A DNA stretch of 64,000 nt from Liolophura sinensis (taxonomy: Eukaryota > Mollusca > Polyplacophora > Chitonida > Chitonidae), in the NCBI RefSeq assembly GCF_032854445.1, contig NC_088302.1:994001-1058000 (forward strand). The letters are read 5' to 3'. Position numbers and translations under genes: made by a program. Within the stretch, counting starts at the first letter, position 1; every line of letters begins with the position of its first letter. Of this stretch, positions 34,238 through 46,420 are shown piece by piece. The notes under the pieces were generated by a model. That model made no database searches. It worked only from the letters and a program-made list of their open reading frames with translations, and was not told the DNA's origin.

Positions 34238-37200
34238 TTACCATTCAATATCACATGCCTGCACGGAGATAACGAAGCGATCCCCAACACCGACCTGACC
34301 TGAAACGCAAAGAAACATAATACAAAAAGGTAAATCAGCTGTTTAAAATGTTCTTAGAGTCGGTCAGGAATTTTTTCTTTGAGCGGGGGAGGGAACAGTT
34401 ATATTGCAACTTCCAAATTTAGCTTGCCCTGTAAAGTGCAGTTATTTAGCAAATAAAGCAAATAAACAGTTATTTCCTAAGCTAAATTAATAATCGATAG
34501 TTTGTACTGTTTGTTAACTTTAGTTTGTCAGGACTTACCACTGTTGTTGAGTACACTGCATGTATCCTTCTTGAGGCCATATAGAAAGTATGGATAAGCC
34601 TGAAGCTTATCAAATGAGCAAGGTTTCCTGTTGCCGACGTTTATAACGGAAAAATAACCACAATCGTTAGGACAAGTGTTGTAAAATCTGTTGATGAAGA
34701 AGCGTCTTTCGAATGTAGCATCTCTGAAAACAGAATCAGATATACGTGAGTGATCTTGTTAATTCCAGTCTAATGATATACACATTATGGCTTCAGACAA
34801 TCACATTACTGCCATTTTCAGACAGTTCCCTAATTTCTTACTCCCTTTACTTCGTCCCAGTTTTTTTTTTTAGAGAATTATGCATGTCGTTTTGCATGTA
34901 TGATAAGATCCTAGATGTGACTGTCAGTAATCACATGGATATCCATGTTGGAATCACGAAAATGATCATCATATATCATGTGATCACCAGATGTTTATGT
35001 CGAACATGTCTAATATTCCCAAGCGATATGAACAAGCAAAAAAAGAAACAACACTTACCCCTCCACGGTATCAAAGTTAAGATTGCCTGATTTCAAGTCT
35101 TCGTAAGGGGAGGCAATCAGACGGGACTGATGCATCCAGGTGGTGAGTGAAGATGCGATACCATCAAACAGGAACCAGGTTTTTCGGACACCTTGATCGA
35201 AAACTTCCACTTTGACCTGAGATGAAAATGTAAATATGAAGCATAACGTAATCCGATCAAGAAATTAAGTGGTATTTACGGAAAGATAAGTCAGTACATC
35301 TTCTATTTGTAAATGACACCATTAGTGTCGTTACAAAGAGTTATATAGGCAAACCTGGCTTAAACGGCCACTGTTAAGCGACACAATATGTTTATTGTCC
35401 TCAATCAATAACTCAGATACAAAATATCTTGTTTCTATTTTTATACTTAAAACTTTTCCTCAGTCAGCATGAAGATTAGAGAAGAGATTGTACAATTTTT
35501 TGTACAGTTAAAATATAGTAAAATGATTTGAATATCCCAGTTTATTTTTTAAATTTGTCGAATAATTCATTTCACGGTTTTTTTCGTTACGTTTGGCCGC
35601 TTTTTTCGTCAGTGTTACCTTCTTTATAATTTTCTGGTTCCATTTGTCCAGAATACTAGCAGCTCTAAAGGGCAAGGTGCTACCGATGTCCTTGGCCTGC
35701 TTTACTCCCTCGTTCAGGTCTCCTCCATTGATGAAGTCTTGAAACACATCGCGTCCGTTTCCAGCCACAGCCTTGAATGCCAATTTCCATTCACACTGTT
35801 TTTCTATTAAGAAAATTGTTTAAAAGATTAATATAAGAGTTGACCCATGAAAGCATTCCACAACAGGTGTCACAAACAAGCATCCAAAAGGATTCGAGCA
35901 TTAGTGTTACTATGTGATGTCACCTATAGATTTACCCGTCTTGAAGTCCAAGTTTTTTTTTGCTACCACCCATAATACATTTATATGAACCTCTCAACAA
36001 AGGCGCCAACCAGGTTTCGAGTACCTGTTGAGGCCGGCTGAAGTTTCTCTGTTTAATGACCTGTGGCATAACCTGAATTAGTAAGATCCATGTATGTCCA
36101 AGTGCTATTGTCGCTATACATCTTTGTTTGTTGAAAACGTCCTTGCAGAAAAATCAACTTTGTTCTCCAAAGTAACTGATCACAAAGACTGAACCCACCA
36201 CTGATTAGATCTCTGTGTATTAGTTTCTGTGTATTAATGTCAGTCTCCATTAAGTCAATGTAAACGGTGATATGCAGTGAGACTTACAGTTGTCTCTTCT
36301 TGAACAAACACCTGTGACCTGGGGAAGTGCTGCGAGACAAGGAGCACGCCGCCTAGACTGCATGCCGTCCACCTCCCAACCCCTTCCAGGAAAAGTGTGA
36401 TCGGGAAACAGGTAATCAGATAGAGGGGTGTTTACACAGGCATTGTAATACTAAATCTACTATCATTACCACACGTGAACCAAGTTAATATCACTATCCA
36501 TAACAATTCACCACAATTCATAACACAAACTGCGTAAATTTCAATTAAGCATCGGTTACCTTGCTTATGCTCTTCCTTGTGTGGCACGGCATAGTTACAG
36601 TTGCAGGAACATTTCTCAACAGCGGGGCACCCTTGTTTCCCCGGAATTGGATAAACTGGTTTGGGTGCCGGGGCTACCGGCTTGGGAAAAGGGTATGGAT
36701 ACACATTCGCCTGGGTCAGCCCGAGCCACAGGACAAGCAAAGCCACGGTGTAACAGTAGGTCTTCATTCTTACAATCCAGATGTTCTGAAATACAATGGT
36801 TTAACATCATCATTGTGGTCATCACATAATACACAATTCTGAGTCAGACCAAAATGCTGTAGAAGTGACAACGGTTAGAGAACAGTGTTTGTCATCAGCG
36901 TATGGGTGTGGTAATGGTACAAAGTGAGGAACCATCTGGGCAGAACTGTTGTCCTAGGAACACGGTCGTGTACATAGAAACTGCTTAAGAGTGACATTTT
37001 CAAATCTTTATCATCTAGAAATACCACGATCAGATTTCATGTTTGGACACTATACCGCATTGATATAACAGGTGATTGTCCACTTAACCTGTCAGCTGAG
37101 TCTGTGACAACAGACAGTCGGACAAATGCATAAGTTAAATCACCCCACTTGTGTGACTTATGCCGGGATAATGTCACAACGAAAATTAATTTATACGTTT

Positions 37201-37285
37201 TTGAAATGGTAATGTAAAGAAAAGTAACGAATGGTTACACATGTACATACCTCGACTTGCTTCGGTAGAGGACAGGTATCAGAAT
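34238..37285 (-). CDS. Copy B: secreted protein of an unnamed, probably lophotrochozoan family, 265 residues
   Basis: Coding exons on the minus strand are 36560-36767, 35619-35803, 35059-35216, 34539-34723 and 34238-34299 (798 bp, phases 1, 0, 2, 1), with a non-coding first exon at 37251-37285. The product starts with a signal peptide (MKTYCYTVALLVLWLGLTQA), then a Pro-rich stretch (YPYPFPKPVAP), a cysteine cluster (CPAVEKCSCNCNY) and a ~190-residue globular domain marked by EWKLAFKAVAGNG, VRKTWFLFDGIASSLTTW, ERRFFINRFYNTC, GNRKPCSF, YFLYGLKKDTC and GVGDRFVIS. I associate this pattern with uncharacterised secreted proteins common in molluscs, but that is recall; no function is known to me. 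It is secreted by inference. It is paired head to head with copy C. Confidence 0.85.
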
Positions 37286-37309
37286 GACTCTACACCCGAT
37301 CACTCCACA

Positions 37310-37317
37310 TTTATATA
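37310..37317 (-). promoter_or_regulatory. TATA box of copy B
   Basis: TATATAAA on the minus strand, 32 bases before a TCATTC initiator (A at 37285). A short non-coding exon then ends at the CGAG|GTATGT donor (37251). Mirror image of the copy C promoter. Confidence 0.8.
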
Positions 37318-37465
37318 CTTAAACAAAAACTGGAAAAAAAAATCTAGCACAAATTGTTATAGCCGGAGGATGGATTTGGATCGTCCATATCGCGACAATC
37401 GATTAATTTCAACCTTATCTGTTAAATCTTCAAGGGAACGTCAAATCCAAATATAACTTCCTAAA

Positions 37466-37811
37466 AAAGTATTTCGGCCGAGCAAATACAGCATATACAC
37501 TTCTATTAAACTGAAATGAAATCGGTGTATATCCCAGGCGGCACTACACATGCGCATTAATTCATGCACAAAGATATAGCCTTGGATACTGTAGACTAGT
37601 AATTGATAAAACACAGATATCTCGGTTTGAATATAATGTAAACATTGTCAAGGGAATATTTTCTCGATGTGTCTAAACGTATATATACAAATATAGTTTT
37701 GTAATAAATACAAAGTTCTGCCCTGTCTTTTGTCTAGTACCTGTTATTTGTCTAGTACTTGTTATTTCAAATATGCTCTATTTGCCCGTTCAGTCTTTTT
37801 TTTTTCTTTTT
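37466..37811. other. Unique spacer between the inverted copies
   Basis: About 350 bp where the left and right arms of the inverted duplication no longer match. It is the natural place for regulation shared by the divergent promoters. No specific sites were identified. Confidence 0.6.
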
Positions 37812-37994
37812 TTGGAAAGTTATATTTGGATTTGACGTTTCAAGTGAAGATTTGACAGATAAGCCCCAAACCACCCAATTATCGCGATATGGACGATCTT
37901 AATCCATCCTCCGGCTATAACGATTTATGCTGAGTTTAACGAATTTAGATGTTTCGGAGAGTGATTTCCGTCAAATGTGCAGTTTTTGTTTAAG

Positions 37995-38002
37995 TATATA
38001 AA
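37995..38002 (+). promoter_or_regulatory. TATA box of copy C
   Basis: TATATAAA with a TCATTC initiator at 38025-38030, 32 bases from TATA start to the A at 38027. The first exon, 38027-38061, ends CGAG|GTATGT. The intron ends tttcag at 38526, 18 bases before the ATG. Confidence 0.8.
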
Positions 38003-38026
38003 TGTGGAGTGATCGGGTGTAGAGTC

Positions 38027-41000
38027 ATTCTGATACCTGTCCTCTACCGAAGCAAGTCGAGGTATGTACATGTGTAACCATTCGTTACTTTTCTTTACAT
38101 TACCATTTCAAAAACGTATAAATTAATTTTCGTTGTGACATTATCCCGGCATAAGTCACACAAGTGGGGTGATTTAACTCATGCATTTGTCCGACTGTCT
38201 GTTGTCACAGACTCAGCTGACAGGTTAAGTGGACAATCACCTGTTATATCAATGCGGTATAGTGTCCAAACATGAAATCTGATCGTGGTATTTCTAGATA
38301 ATAAAGATTTGAAAATGTCACTCTTAAGCAGTTTCTATGTACACGACCGTGTTCCTAGGACAACAGTTCTGCCCAGATGGTTCCTCACTTTGTACCATCA
38401 CCACACCCATACGCTGATGACAAACACTGTTCTCTAACCGTTGTCACTTCTACAGCATTTTGGTCTGACTCAGAATTGTGTATTATGTGATGACCACAAT
38501 GATGATGTTAAACCATTGTATTTCAGAACATCTGGATTGTAAGAATGAAGACCTACTGTTACACCGTGGCTTTGCTTGTCCTGTGGCTCGGGCTGACCCA
38601 GGCGAATGTGTATCCATACCCTTTTCCCAAGCCGGTGGCCCCAGGACCGAAACCACTTCCGCAGAAAGCAACGTGCCCCGCTGTTGAGAAATGTTCCTGC
38701 AACTGTAACTATGCCGTGCCACACAAGGAAGAGCATAAGCAAGGTAACCGATTCTTAATTGTCAGGTCTGAATGTTATGCAGCTTGTGTTACAATCTGTG
38801 ATAGCGGGATAGCAAAAGTTAGCTATGGACACCTATCTGCTTTACATGTTTTTCAATGGCCGCTGTCCACATTTTCTTGGAGGGGGGAGGGGGGATGCGT
38901 GGTTCGTTGTTGGGGGAAAACGGGGGGCGGGGTGGTCCAAAGGCTGCGTGTTCCACGTCTCACATGATAACGCCCGGAGTTGCAAATGTTTGCTCATGCA
39001 GAGACAACTGTAAGTCTCACTGCATATCTCCGTCCGGAGTCGCAAATGTTTGCTCATGCAGAGACAACTGTAAGTATCACTGCATATCTCCGTCCGGAGT
39101 CGCAAATGTTTGCTCATGCAGAGACAACTGTAAGTCTCACTGCATATCTCCGTCCAGATTAACTTTGTGGAAACCGATAGTAATACATAAATACAGGATC
39201 CAATGGTTATGTGGTTGTTTCACAACTGAATGGGAAGTAAGAACATTAGTCTCCACATTGATGTGTCTTTTTTCTACAAACATGTTTCTAAGAAAAATGA
39301 ATTGCCGCGATAACAGTTGGATAAATTTTGATAAGCTAGTTCAGGATATGTCACAGGTAATAGAATTGAAAAACTGCACATTGTCGGTGAAAGGCGGTTA
39401 AACCTATAGGTGACATCACATAGTAACACTAATGCTGAAATCCTTTCAAATAACTGTTGACTGAGTGTCACGTGTTGTTGGCTGTTTTCATGGGTCAACT
39501 CTTGTATTTTTCTAGCATTTCTCTAAACAATCTTTTTTATAGAAAAGGAGTGTGAATGGAAAATGGCGTTCAAGGCTGTGGCTGGAAACGGACGCGATGT
39601 GTTTCAAGACTTCATCAATGGAGGAGACCTGAATGAGGGGGTAAAGCAGGCCAAGGACATCGGTAGCACCTTGCCCTTCAGAGCCGCTAGTATTCTGGAC
39701 AAGTGGAACCAGAAAATCATAAAGAAGGTAACACCGACGACAAAAAGCAGCCAGACCTAACGAAAAAACAGTGAAATGAGTTGCTCGTCAAATTAAAAAC
39801 AAACTGGGATATTCAAATCATGTTATTATATTTTAACCATATATAGCAATGTGCAATCTCCTCCCTTATTTACCTGTTGGCTGATGAAATGTTTTAAGTT
39901 AGTTCTGAAGAAGAAAAACAAGATTGTTTGTATTTTAGCTACTGACTGAGGGCTATGATTATATTATGTCGCTCATAGTTGACCATTTTAACCCAGGTTT
40001 GTCTGTATAGCTGAGTGAAGCAGGACTAAGGAAGACATCGCATAACAGTGACAAATAGAAGATGTACTGAATGATGTTTTTCCTTAAATACGATTTATGT
40101 TCTTGATCGAATTACGTTATGTTTACCTCTCAGGTCAAAGTGGAAGTTTTCGATCAAGGTGTCCGAAAAACCTGGTTCCTGTTTGATGGTATCGCATCTT
40201 CACTCACCACCTGGATGCATCAGTCCCGTCTGATTGCCTCCCCTTACGAAGACTTGAAATCAGGCAATCTTAACTTTGATACCGTGGAGGGGTAAGACCT
40301 GTTTTTTTGGTTTCCTTGCTCATATTGACCTTTGTCATAATGACAACCACATTTACGATCTTATCAAACATTGATGTTATCTTAAGGGAATATTGCAAGT
40401 CAATGGAAATACGAATGTCCAGGAGAAAACTACATGCATAATTCTCTAATAAAACTGGAACGAAGTAAAGAGAGTAAGAGACTACGGAACTGTCTGAAAA
40501 TGGCAGTAATGTGATTCTCTGAAGCTATAGTGTGTATAGCATTAGACTGGAATTAACAAGATCACTCACGTATATCTGATTCTGTTTTCAGAGATCCTAC
40601 ATTCGAAAGACGCTTCTTCATCAACAGATTTTACAACACTTGTCCTAACGATTGTGGCTATTTTGCTGTTATAAACGTCGGCAACAGGAAACCTTGCTCA
40701 TTTGAAAAGCTTGAGGCTTATCCATACTTTCTATATGGCCTTAAGAAGGATACATGCAGTGTACTCAGCAACAGTGGTAAGTCCTGACAAACTAAAGTTA
40801 TCAAACAGTAAAAACTATCGATTATTAATTTAGTTTAGGAGATAACTGTTTATTTGCTTTGCAAATAACTGCACTTTATAGTGAAGACCAAATTAGAAAT
40901 TTGCAATATAGCTTTTTGCGGATTTTCCGATCTGGATTTCTTGAGGGACATTAACGGAAACCTGGATAAACCTCCTGTTTCTTGGTAAACCTCATGTGAC

Positions 41001-41501
41001 CTTGTAAACCTCATGTGACCTGGTAAACCTCACGAAGAAAACACTGCTACATGTCTGTGCCCTGGTAAACCCCACCAAGAAAACACTGCTACATGTCTGT
41101 GCTATTTAGCTTGGAGGTATAAAATGACAGCTACTTTGCTCCAACCTTCATTGTTTTATAAATCCACGATGCTATCTATGACCTGACTATCATTCACTCT
41201 TGATATTACGTAATAACAGGATCGAAATTTTATTCGACGACCCAACTAAGCCCATAATTTTAGCTTAATTTTTATTAAAAGTGCATGTAGATTTAGTGAC
41301 ATGGGGTTTTAGTCGTCTTAAATTAAATGTGAGAAACAATATTTTGAGAAGAATGCACCATCGGTCAAAATTTAAATGTTGAATCGCGTAAAAGTGGACA
41401 AAGTATTGACCAAAGAACTGTCATAACTGGCGTTAAGCTTTGCCATGAAATGGACTTTCCCGCCCAAAGGCATTCGGGTTCAAGCTGTGTAGTCTGTTGT
41501 T

Positions 41502-41534
<33 letters not shown>

Positions 41535-41974
41535 ATTGGTGTTTTACGCCGTACTCAAGAATATTTCACTTATACGACGGCGGCCAGCATTATGGTGGGT
41601 GGAAACCCGGCAGAGCCCGGGGGAAACCCACGACCATCCGCAGGTTGCTGGCAGACCTTCCCACGTACGGCCGGAGAGGAAGCCAGCATGATGTTCATTT
41701 CGATGTTGTTCTCTTGTTCATACACATTCATTGCAAGAGGACAATTGTCAAGTCAGCGACGAACAATAGGGCGGGAAAAAAGTTACCCAGCGGCGTTAGG
41801 TACGGCAGTCGTCAGCTCTCCACCCCACCCCCCACCTCCCAACTCCCTTCCCTCCCTCCTGTAAGTTTAACAGCAAATTTACCTCTTCGTATCATGTTTC
41901 TTTGTGTTTTAGGTCAGATCGGTGTTGGGGACCGCTTTGTCATCTCTGTTCAGACATGCGACATAAAATGGTAA
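38027..41974 (+). CDS. Copy C: secreted protein of the same family, 262 residues
   Basis: Non-coding exon 38027-38061. The coding exons are 38545-38743, 39543-39727, 40134-40291, 40592-40776 and 41913-41974 (789 bp, phases 1, 0, 2, 1); exons 2-5 have exactly the lengths of copy B. Same signal peptide, Pro-rich stretch (3 residues shorter), cysteine cluster and globular domain, ending GVGDRFVISVQTCDIKW. Both copies keep intact frames, splice sites and promoters, so both may be expressed. Intron 1 has gained a three-unit 60-bp repeat and intron 4 a SINE. No enzyme motif was seen. A role in extracellular fluid or matrix is possible, but this is inference. Confidence 0.87.
38973..39153. repeat. 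60-bp repeat, 3 units (copy C intron 1)
   Basis: The unit is ccggagtcgcaaatgtttgc, tcatgcagagacaactgtaa and gtctcactgcatatctccgt. A single counterpart lies inverted in copy B intron 1 at about 36266-36310. Frames here are not coding. Confidence 0.92.
41503..41690 (-). mobile_element. 5'-truncated SINE family 1 in copy C intron 4
   Basis: It has a long A tail (poly-T on the plus strand at 41503-41533), the 3' end and the body up to ggaagccagcatg, but no tRNA-like head. Short flanking repeats tgttcattt are compatible with a target duplication. Confidence 0.82.
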
Positions 41975-42059
41975 TCTGACTTTTCACTGGAGATCAAGGG
42001 ACTCACGTACTGCATCGTTACTCACGTGCTGCGACGTACATTCTTCTTTTGCTGTATCC

Positions 42060-42480
42060 CTACTCTCAAAGAAGATCAAATTATTCTGTGCTGCAACATT
42101 ACCCTCAAAGAAGGCCACTTTATACTGTGGTGCTTTCTTATTCTCACCTTTACCCTGAATAATGATTACGACATTCTGTACCACACCTTTATGTTGAATA
42201 ATGAATACAACAATTTAACTACACTTTTACCCCGAATAATCACCACAGCATTCTGTATCACACCTTTGCGCAGAAATATTTTTACAGCTTTCTGTACTGC
42301 ACCTTTACCCTGGATAATGATTGCAGCATTTTGTACTGCACGTTTACGCTAAAAAATGATTACAACAATCTGTACCGCGGCTTTACCCCGAATAATGGCT
42401 ACAGCATTCTGTACCGCACATTCTAACCTTTGTACTAATGACAACTTTTTGTACTACACCTTTACCTTGAAGGACAGCCC
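42060..42480. repeat. Degenerate ~39-bp repeat in the likely copy C 3' untranslated region
   Basis: The irregular unit resembles cctgaataatgattacgaca and ttctgtaccacacctttac. In inverted orientation it corresponds to the 38-bp array downstream of copy B, so the repeat predates the inverted duplication. Confidence 0.7.
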
Positions 42481-42744
42481 CATTATCCTGCTCTTCATGT
42501 CTCTGCATTCCTCGATCTTCTGCATCTCTGTGACGTATAATAACTAAACAATAGCATTCTTTCCCATGCCCTTTTATCATGTAATCGTTGAAAAGATTCT
42601 ATTTATGTTTAATTTATTGGTAGCTATGCTACATGTGTGCGTTTTGTAGTCTATACATGTGTTCAAACACAGGCTATGTTTCCTTTTCCAAAGCTCTAAA
42701 AAGTCTTCCAATGAGTGTTTACGTTAACACTTTTACGACTTTGC

Positions 42745-42750
42745 AATAAA
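42745..42750 (+). terminator. Likely polyadenylation signal of copy C
   Basis: AATAAA in gcaataaattccatgac, the same context as at copy B, about 770 bp past the stop. Confidence 0.55.
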
Positions 42751-43044
42751 TTCCATGACAAAAAAACATGTAATTTCTTGGGTCTGTTTTTGTCAGTCAT
42801 AGATTAGCACGAAGTTATTGTTCTTGGTTATATCAGTGTATGTATGCATTTCACTGGGTTGACTTGTGCAGCATTTTACGTATACAAATTTTGGGAGAAA
42901 CTCATCGTTTCCTGAATTCGATCAGTCCCCATTCCATGTCTTGTTCAACTTGGCACTTCTCGACAAGCGTCAAAAATCTCTCAGTAAAAGCACACAGAGG
43001 CCATTGCTTCCTATATTGTTTTTCAATGGGATTGTATGGAAATA

Positions 43045-43316
43045 GGGGCCTTCATTGCTCAGTTGGTTAGCGCGCTAGCGCAGCGTAATGACCCAGGAGT
43101 CTCTCACCAATGCGGTCGCTGTTAGTTCAAGTTCAGCTCATGCTGGCTACCTTTCCGGCCGTACGTGGGAAGGTCTGTCAGCAACCTGCGGATGGTCGTG
43201 GGTTTCCCCCGAACTGTGCCCGGTTTCCACCCACCATAGTGCTGGCCCCCGTCGTATAAGCGAAATATTCTTGAGTACGGAATAAAACACCAATCAAATA
43301 AATAAATAAATAAATA
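43045..43316 (+). mobile_element. Full-length SINE family 1
   Basis: tRNA-like head with Pol III box A (gctcagttggttagcgc) and box B (gttcaagttca), the body, then aaaacaccaatcaaat and an (aaat)n tail. It is flanked by 10-bp duplications tatggaaata at 43035-43044 and 43317-43326. Confidence 0.9.
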
Positions 43317-43326
43317 TATGGAAATA

Positions 43327-45170
43327 TACGTCACGTACTGGGAAAACTTCGGCGATGTACTTCAGTACTGGAGAACGTCGGCTATGTACACCGTTACTGT
43401 AGGACTTTAGCTATGTACGTCAGTACTGGGGAAATTCGGCTATATACATCAGTATAAGAGATTTTCAGCTATGTACGTATATACATCAGTAGTGGGGAAC
43501 TTCTGCTATGTATGTTAGTATTCAGGAATGTATTCGGCTATATAAGTCTTTATTGGGGAACCTCGGCTATGTACGTCATTACTGGCCAACTTCGGCTATG
43601 TACGTCAGTACTGGTCAACTTCAGCCATGTACCTCATTACTATTCAACTTCGGCTATGTACGTCAGTACTGGTGAAATTCGGCTATGTTCGTCATTACGA
43701 TTCAACTTTAGCTATGTACGCCAGTACGGGAGAACTTTGTCCGTGTTTGTTTATGTACGTCAGTACTGGAGAACTTTGGCTATGTTCATCAGTATCGAGG
43801 AATTTCGGTTATATACGTCAGTAATGGAGAACTGCAGCTATGTACGTTAGTACTTGAGAACGTACGCTTGAGAACAGCCAAATTAGTATTTGGAAAACTT
43901 GGCTGTGTACGTCAGTACTTGAGAACTTCGGTAGTGTGCGTCAGTATTGGGGTTGTTCGGTTATATACACCAATACTGGCCAACTTCGCTCAGTACTGAG
44001 GGGCTCGGCTATGTACGTTAGCATTTAGAAACTTGGGTTATGTACGTGAGTACTGGAGAACTTAGGCTATGTACTTCAGTATTGAGGCTGTTCGGCTATG
44101 TACGTCAGTACTGGCCAACTTCGGCCATAAAAGTCAGTATTGGCCAACTTCGGCTATGTACATTAGTGCTGGAGAACTTCGGCTTTGTACGTTAGTATTT
44201 AGAAAATTCAGTCCTGGAGACCTTAGGCTATGTACGCCATTACTGGTCAGCTCCAGCTATATACGTCAGCACTGGTCAAGTTCAGCTATGTACGTCAGTA
44301 CTGTTCATCTTTGGCTATGTACGTCATTACTGGTAAACTTCGGCTATGCACGTCAGTACTGGTCAACTTCAGCTATTTACATCAGTATTGGAGAACTTCG
44401 GCTATGTACGTTAGTACTGGCCAACTTCGGCTATAAAAGTCAGCACTGGATAACTTCGGCTATGTACGTCAGTACTGGGGAACTTCGGCTATGTTCATCA
44501 GTACGGGTGAAATTCGTCTATGTACATCAGTATTGGGAAACTTCGGCTATGTACGTCATTGATGGGGAACTTCGGCTATGTACGACATTACTGGTCAACA
44601 TTAGCTGTGTATATTAGTACTGGGGAACTTCGGCTATGTACGTCATTAATCTGGAACTTCGGCTATATATGACATTATTTGTCAACTTTAGCTGTGTATA
44701 TTAGTACTAGGGAACTTCGGCTATGTACGTCATTATTGGTCAACTTCAGCTATGTACGTCACTACTGATCATCAGCAATGTACGTCATTAATGGGGAACT
44801 TCGGCTGTGTACATCAGTACTGGTCAACTTCGGCTATGTAGGTCAGTGCTGGTCAATTTCATATCTGTACGTCTTTACTGTTCAATTTCGGCTGTGTACG
44901 TTAGTACTGGTCAACTTCAGCTGTATACGTCAGTACTACTCAACTTAAGCTATGTACGTCAGTACTGGTCAACTTTAGCTATATACGTCAGTACAGGTCA
45001 ACTTCGGTCTATGTACGTCAGTACTGGGGAACTTCGGCTGTGTACGTCAATACTGGCTAACTGCGGCTTTGGACGTCAGTACTGGTCGACTTCAGCTACA
45101 TACGTCTGTACCACTCAACTTTGTCTATGTACGTCAGTACTGGGGAGCTTCGGCTATGTAATAGCAATTG
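43327..45170. repeat. 28-bp minisatellite, about 65 diverged units
   Basis: The unit approximates caacttcggctatgtacgtc plus agtactgg, with many substitutions and indels, so this array is older than most others here. Confidence 0.92.
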
Positions 45171-45604
45171 GTGCAAGCTGAAGTATGGGATATCGGAAAT
45201 TATCAGTTTGAGAGAAGAGATATTCTATGAACGCGAAGCATCAGTCGGATATCACATGTCGAGAAAGCAAAAAAACATAACAGAGTAGTTGCTCAGTTGG
45301 TGGTTTTAAATCGTTTAATTTGTACATTGATAGTGGCGACGGACAACAACCAGATGTCAGATAAGGACATAAAGCTGGTGTATGTGGTAGAATAAACGCA
45401 CGTGGACGTTTGATATCAGCATGGGATCATTGGCTATTGCCTTGTGAACGTGGTATTATACTTTGTGAGCGTGACGTTGCCCTGCATGAGCTCAAGGTCG
45501 TTGTACATTATATTGTGAGGAATATCATGTGATCGTGTACTGACCAATGGAAACGAAGAATCACTCTACGCGGTACATGCATGATAATTAATGTTCCTTG
45601 TTGC
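45171..45604. other. Unassigned sequence
   Basis: No gene or repeat recognised. Confidence 0.45.
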
Positions 45605-45850
45605 TGCGGGTGATTCCGTGGCTCTATTGGTTAGCGCGCTAGGAGGCGTAATGACCCAGGAGCCTCTCACGAATGCGGTCGCTGTGAGTTCAAGTGCAGC
45701 TAATGCTTCCTTTCCGGGCGTAAGTGGGAAGGTCTGTCAGCAACCTGCGGATGGTCTTGGGTTCCCCCTGGCTCTGCTCTTTTCTCCCACCATAATCCCA
45801 CCATCCCGCGTACAAGTGTACGAAGACAAGGTATAAGTGAAATATTCAAA
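45605..45850 (+). mobile_element. Diverged SINE family 1
   Basis: Head ccgtggctctattggttagc, then body segments gtaatgacccaggagcctct, aaggtctgtcagcaacctgc and gtataagtgaaatattca. The (aaat)n tail is missing. Confidence 0.78.
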
Positions 45851-46420
45851 TGTTTGTTGCGGTATTATTAATTTGATATATAGAAAAGTCCGAACTGTTA
45901 AAATGATCGACCTACATTTATATTAACACTGGGCATGTTTCAAATCTTCTTACATTACCGGCAAGGGTTTTTTTTTCATTAATTGGTGAATCTCGCTTTA
46001 ATCACCTGTGCTGCTGGAATTCTTCCGATTCCTCCATATTCTGTACAGAAAGCTAGTTTTACTTTTTAGCAGCGACAATGGATGTTTGATTCTGACTGAT
46101 GATCATCACAGGGCTGTCTGTAACACATCAGATAATTGCGCGCATATGTCATTACCCGGCCCTGTCTAGTCAGACTCGTACTTTGGTAGGTTCTCTAACT
46201 CGTCTTCCCGCTTGGTTAGTTCCTCGGAATCGTTAGGCTGAGGCTGCGGAGAGCAGTTGCTGGCTACACTGCGTCGACGTGTCTGGAATCCGGCACAGTA
46301 GCAATAAGCCAGTCAGGCGGCTATAGTTTCATTTTTCGATACTACACTCCAAGACCAAGACTTTAACGTAGCGCGTGGAATTTTACGAGATTTTCCTTCA
46401 GGTTTGAGAGAAAAGACAGA

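Noticed and set aside
43045-43130. Functional tRNA gene
   Set aside because: The tRNA-like boxes belong to a SINE head with a SINE body, (aaat)n tail and target duplications.
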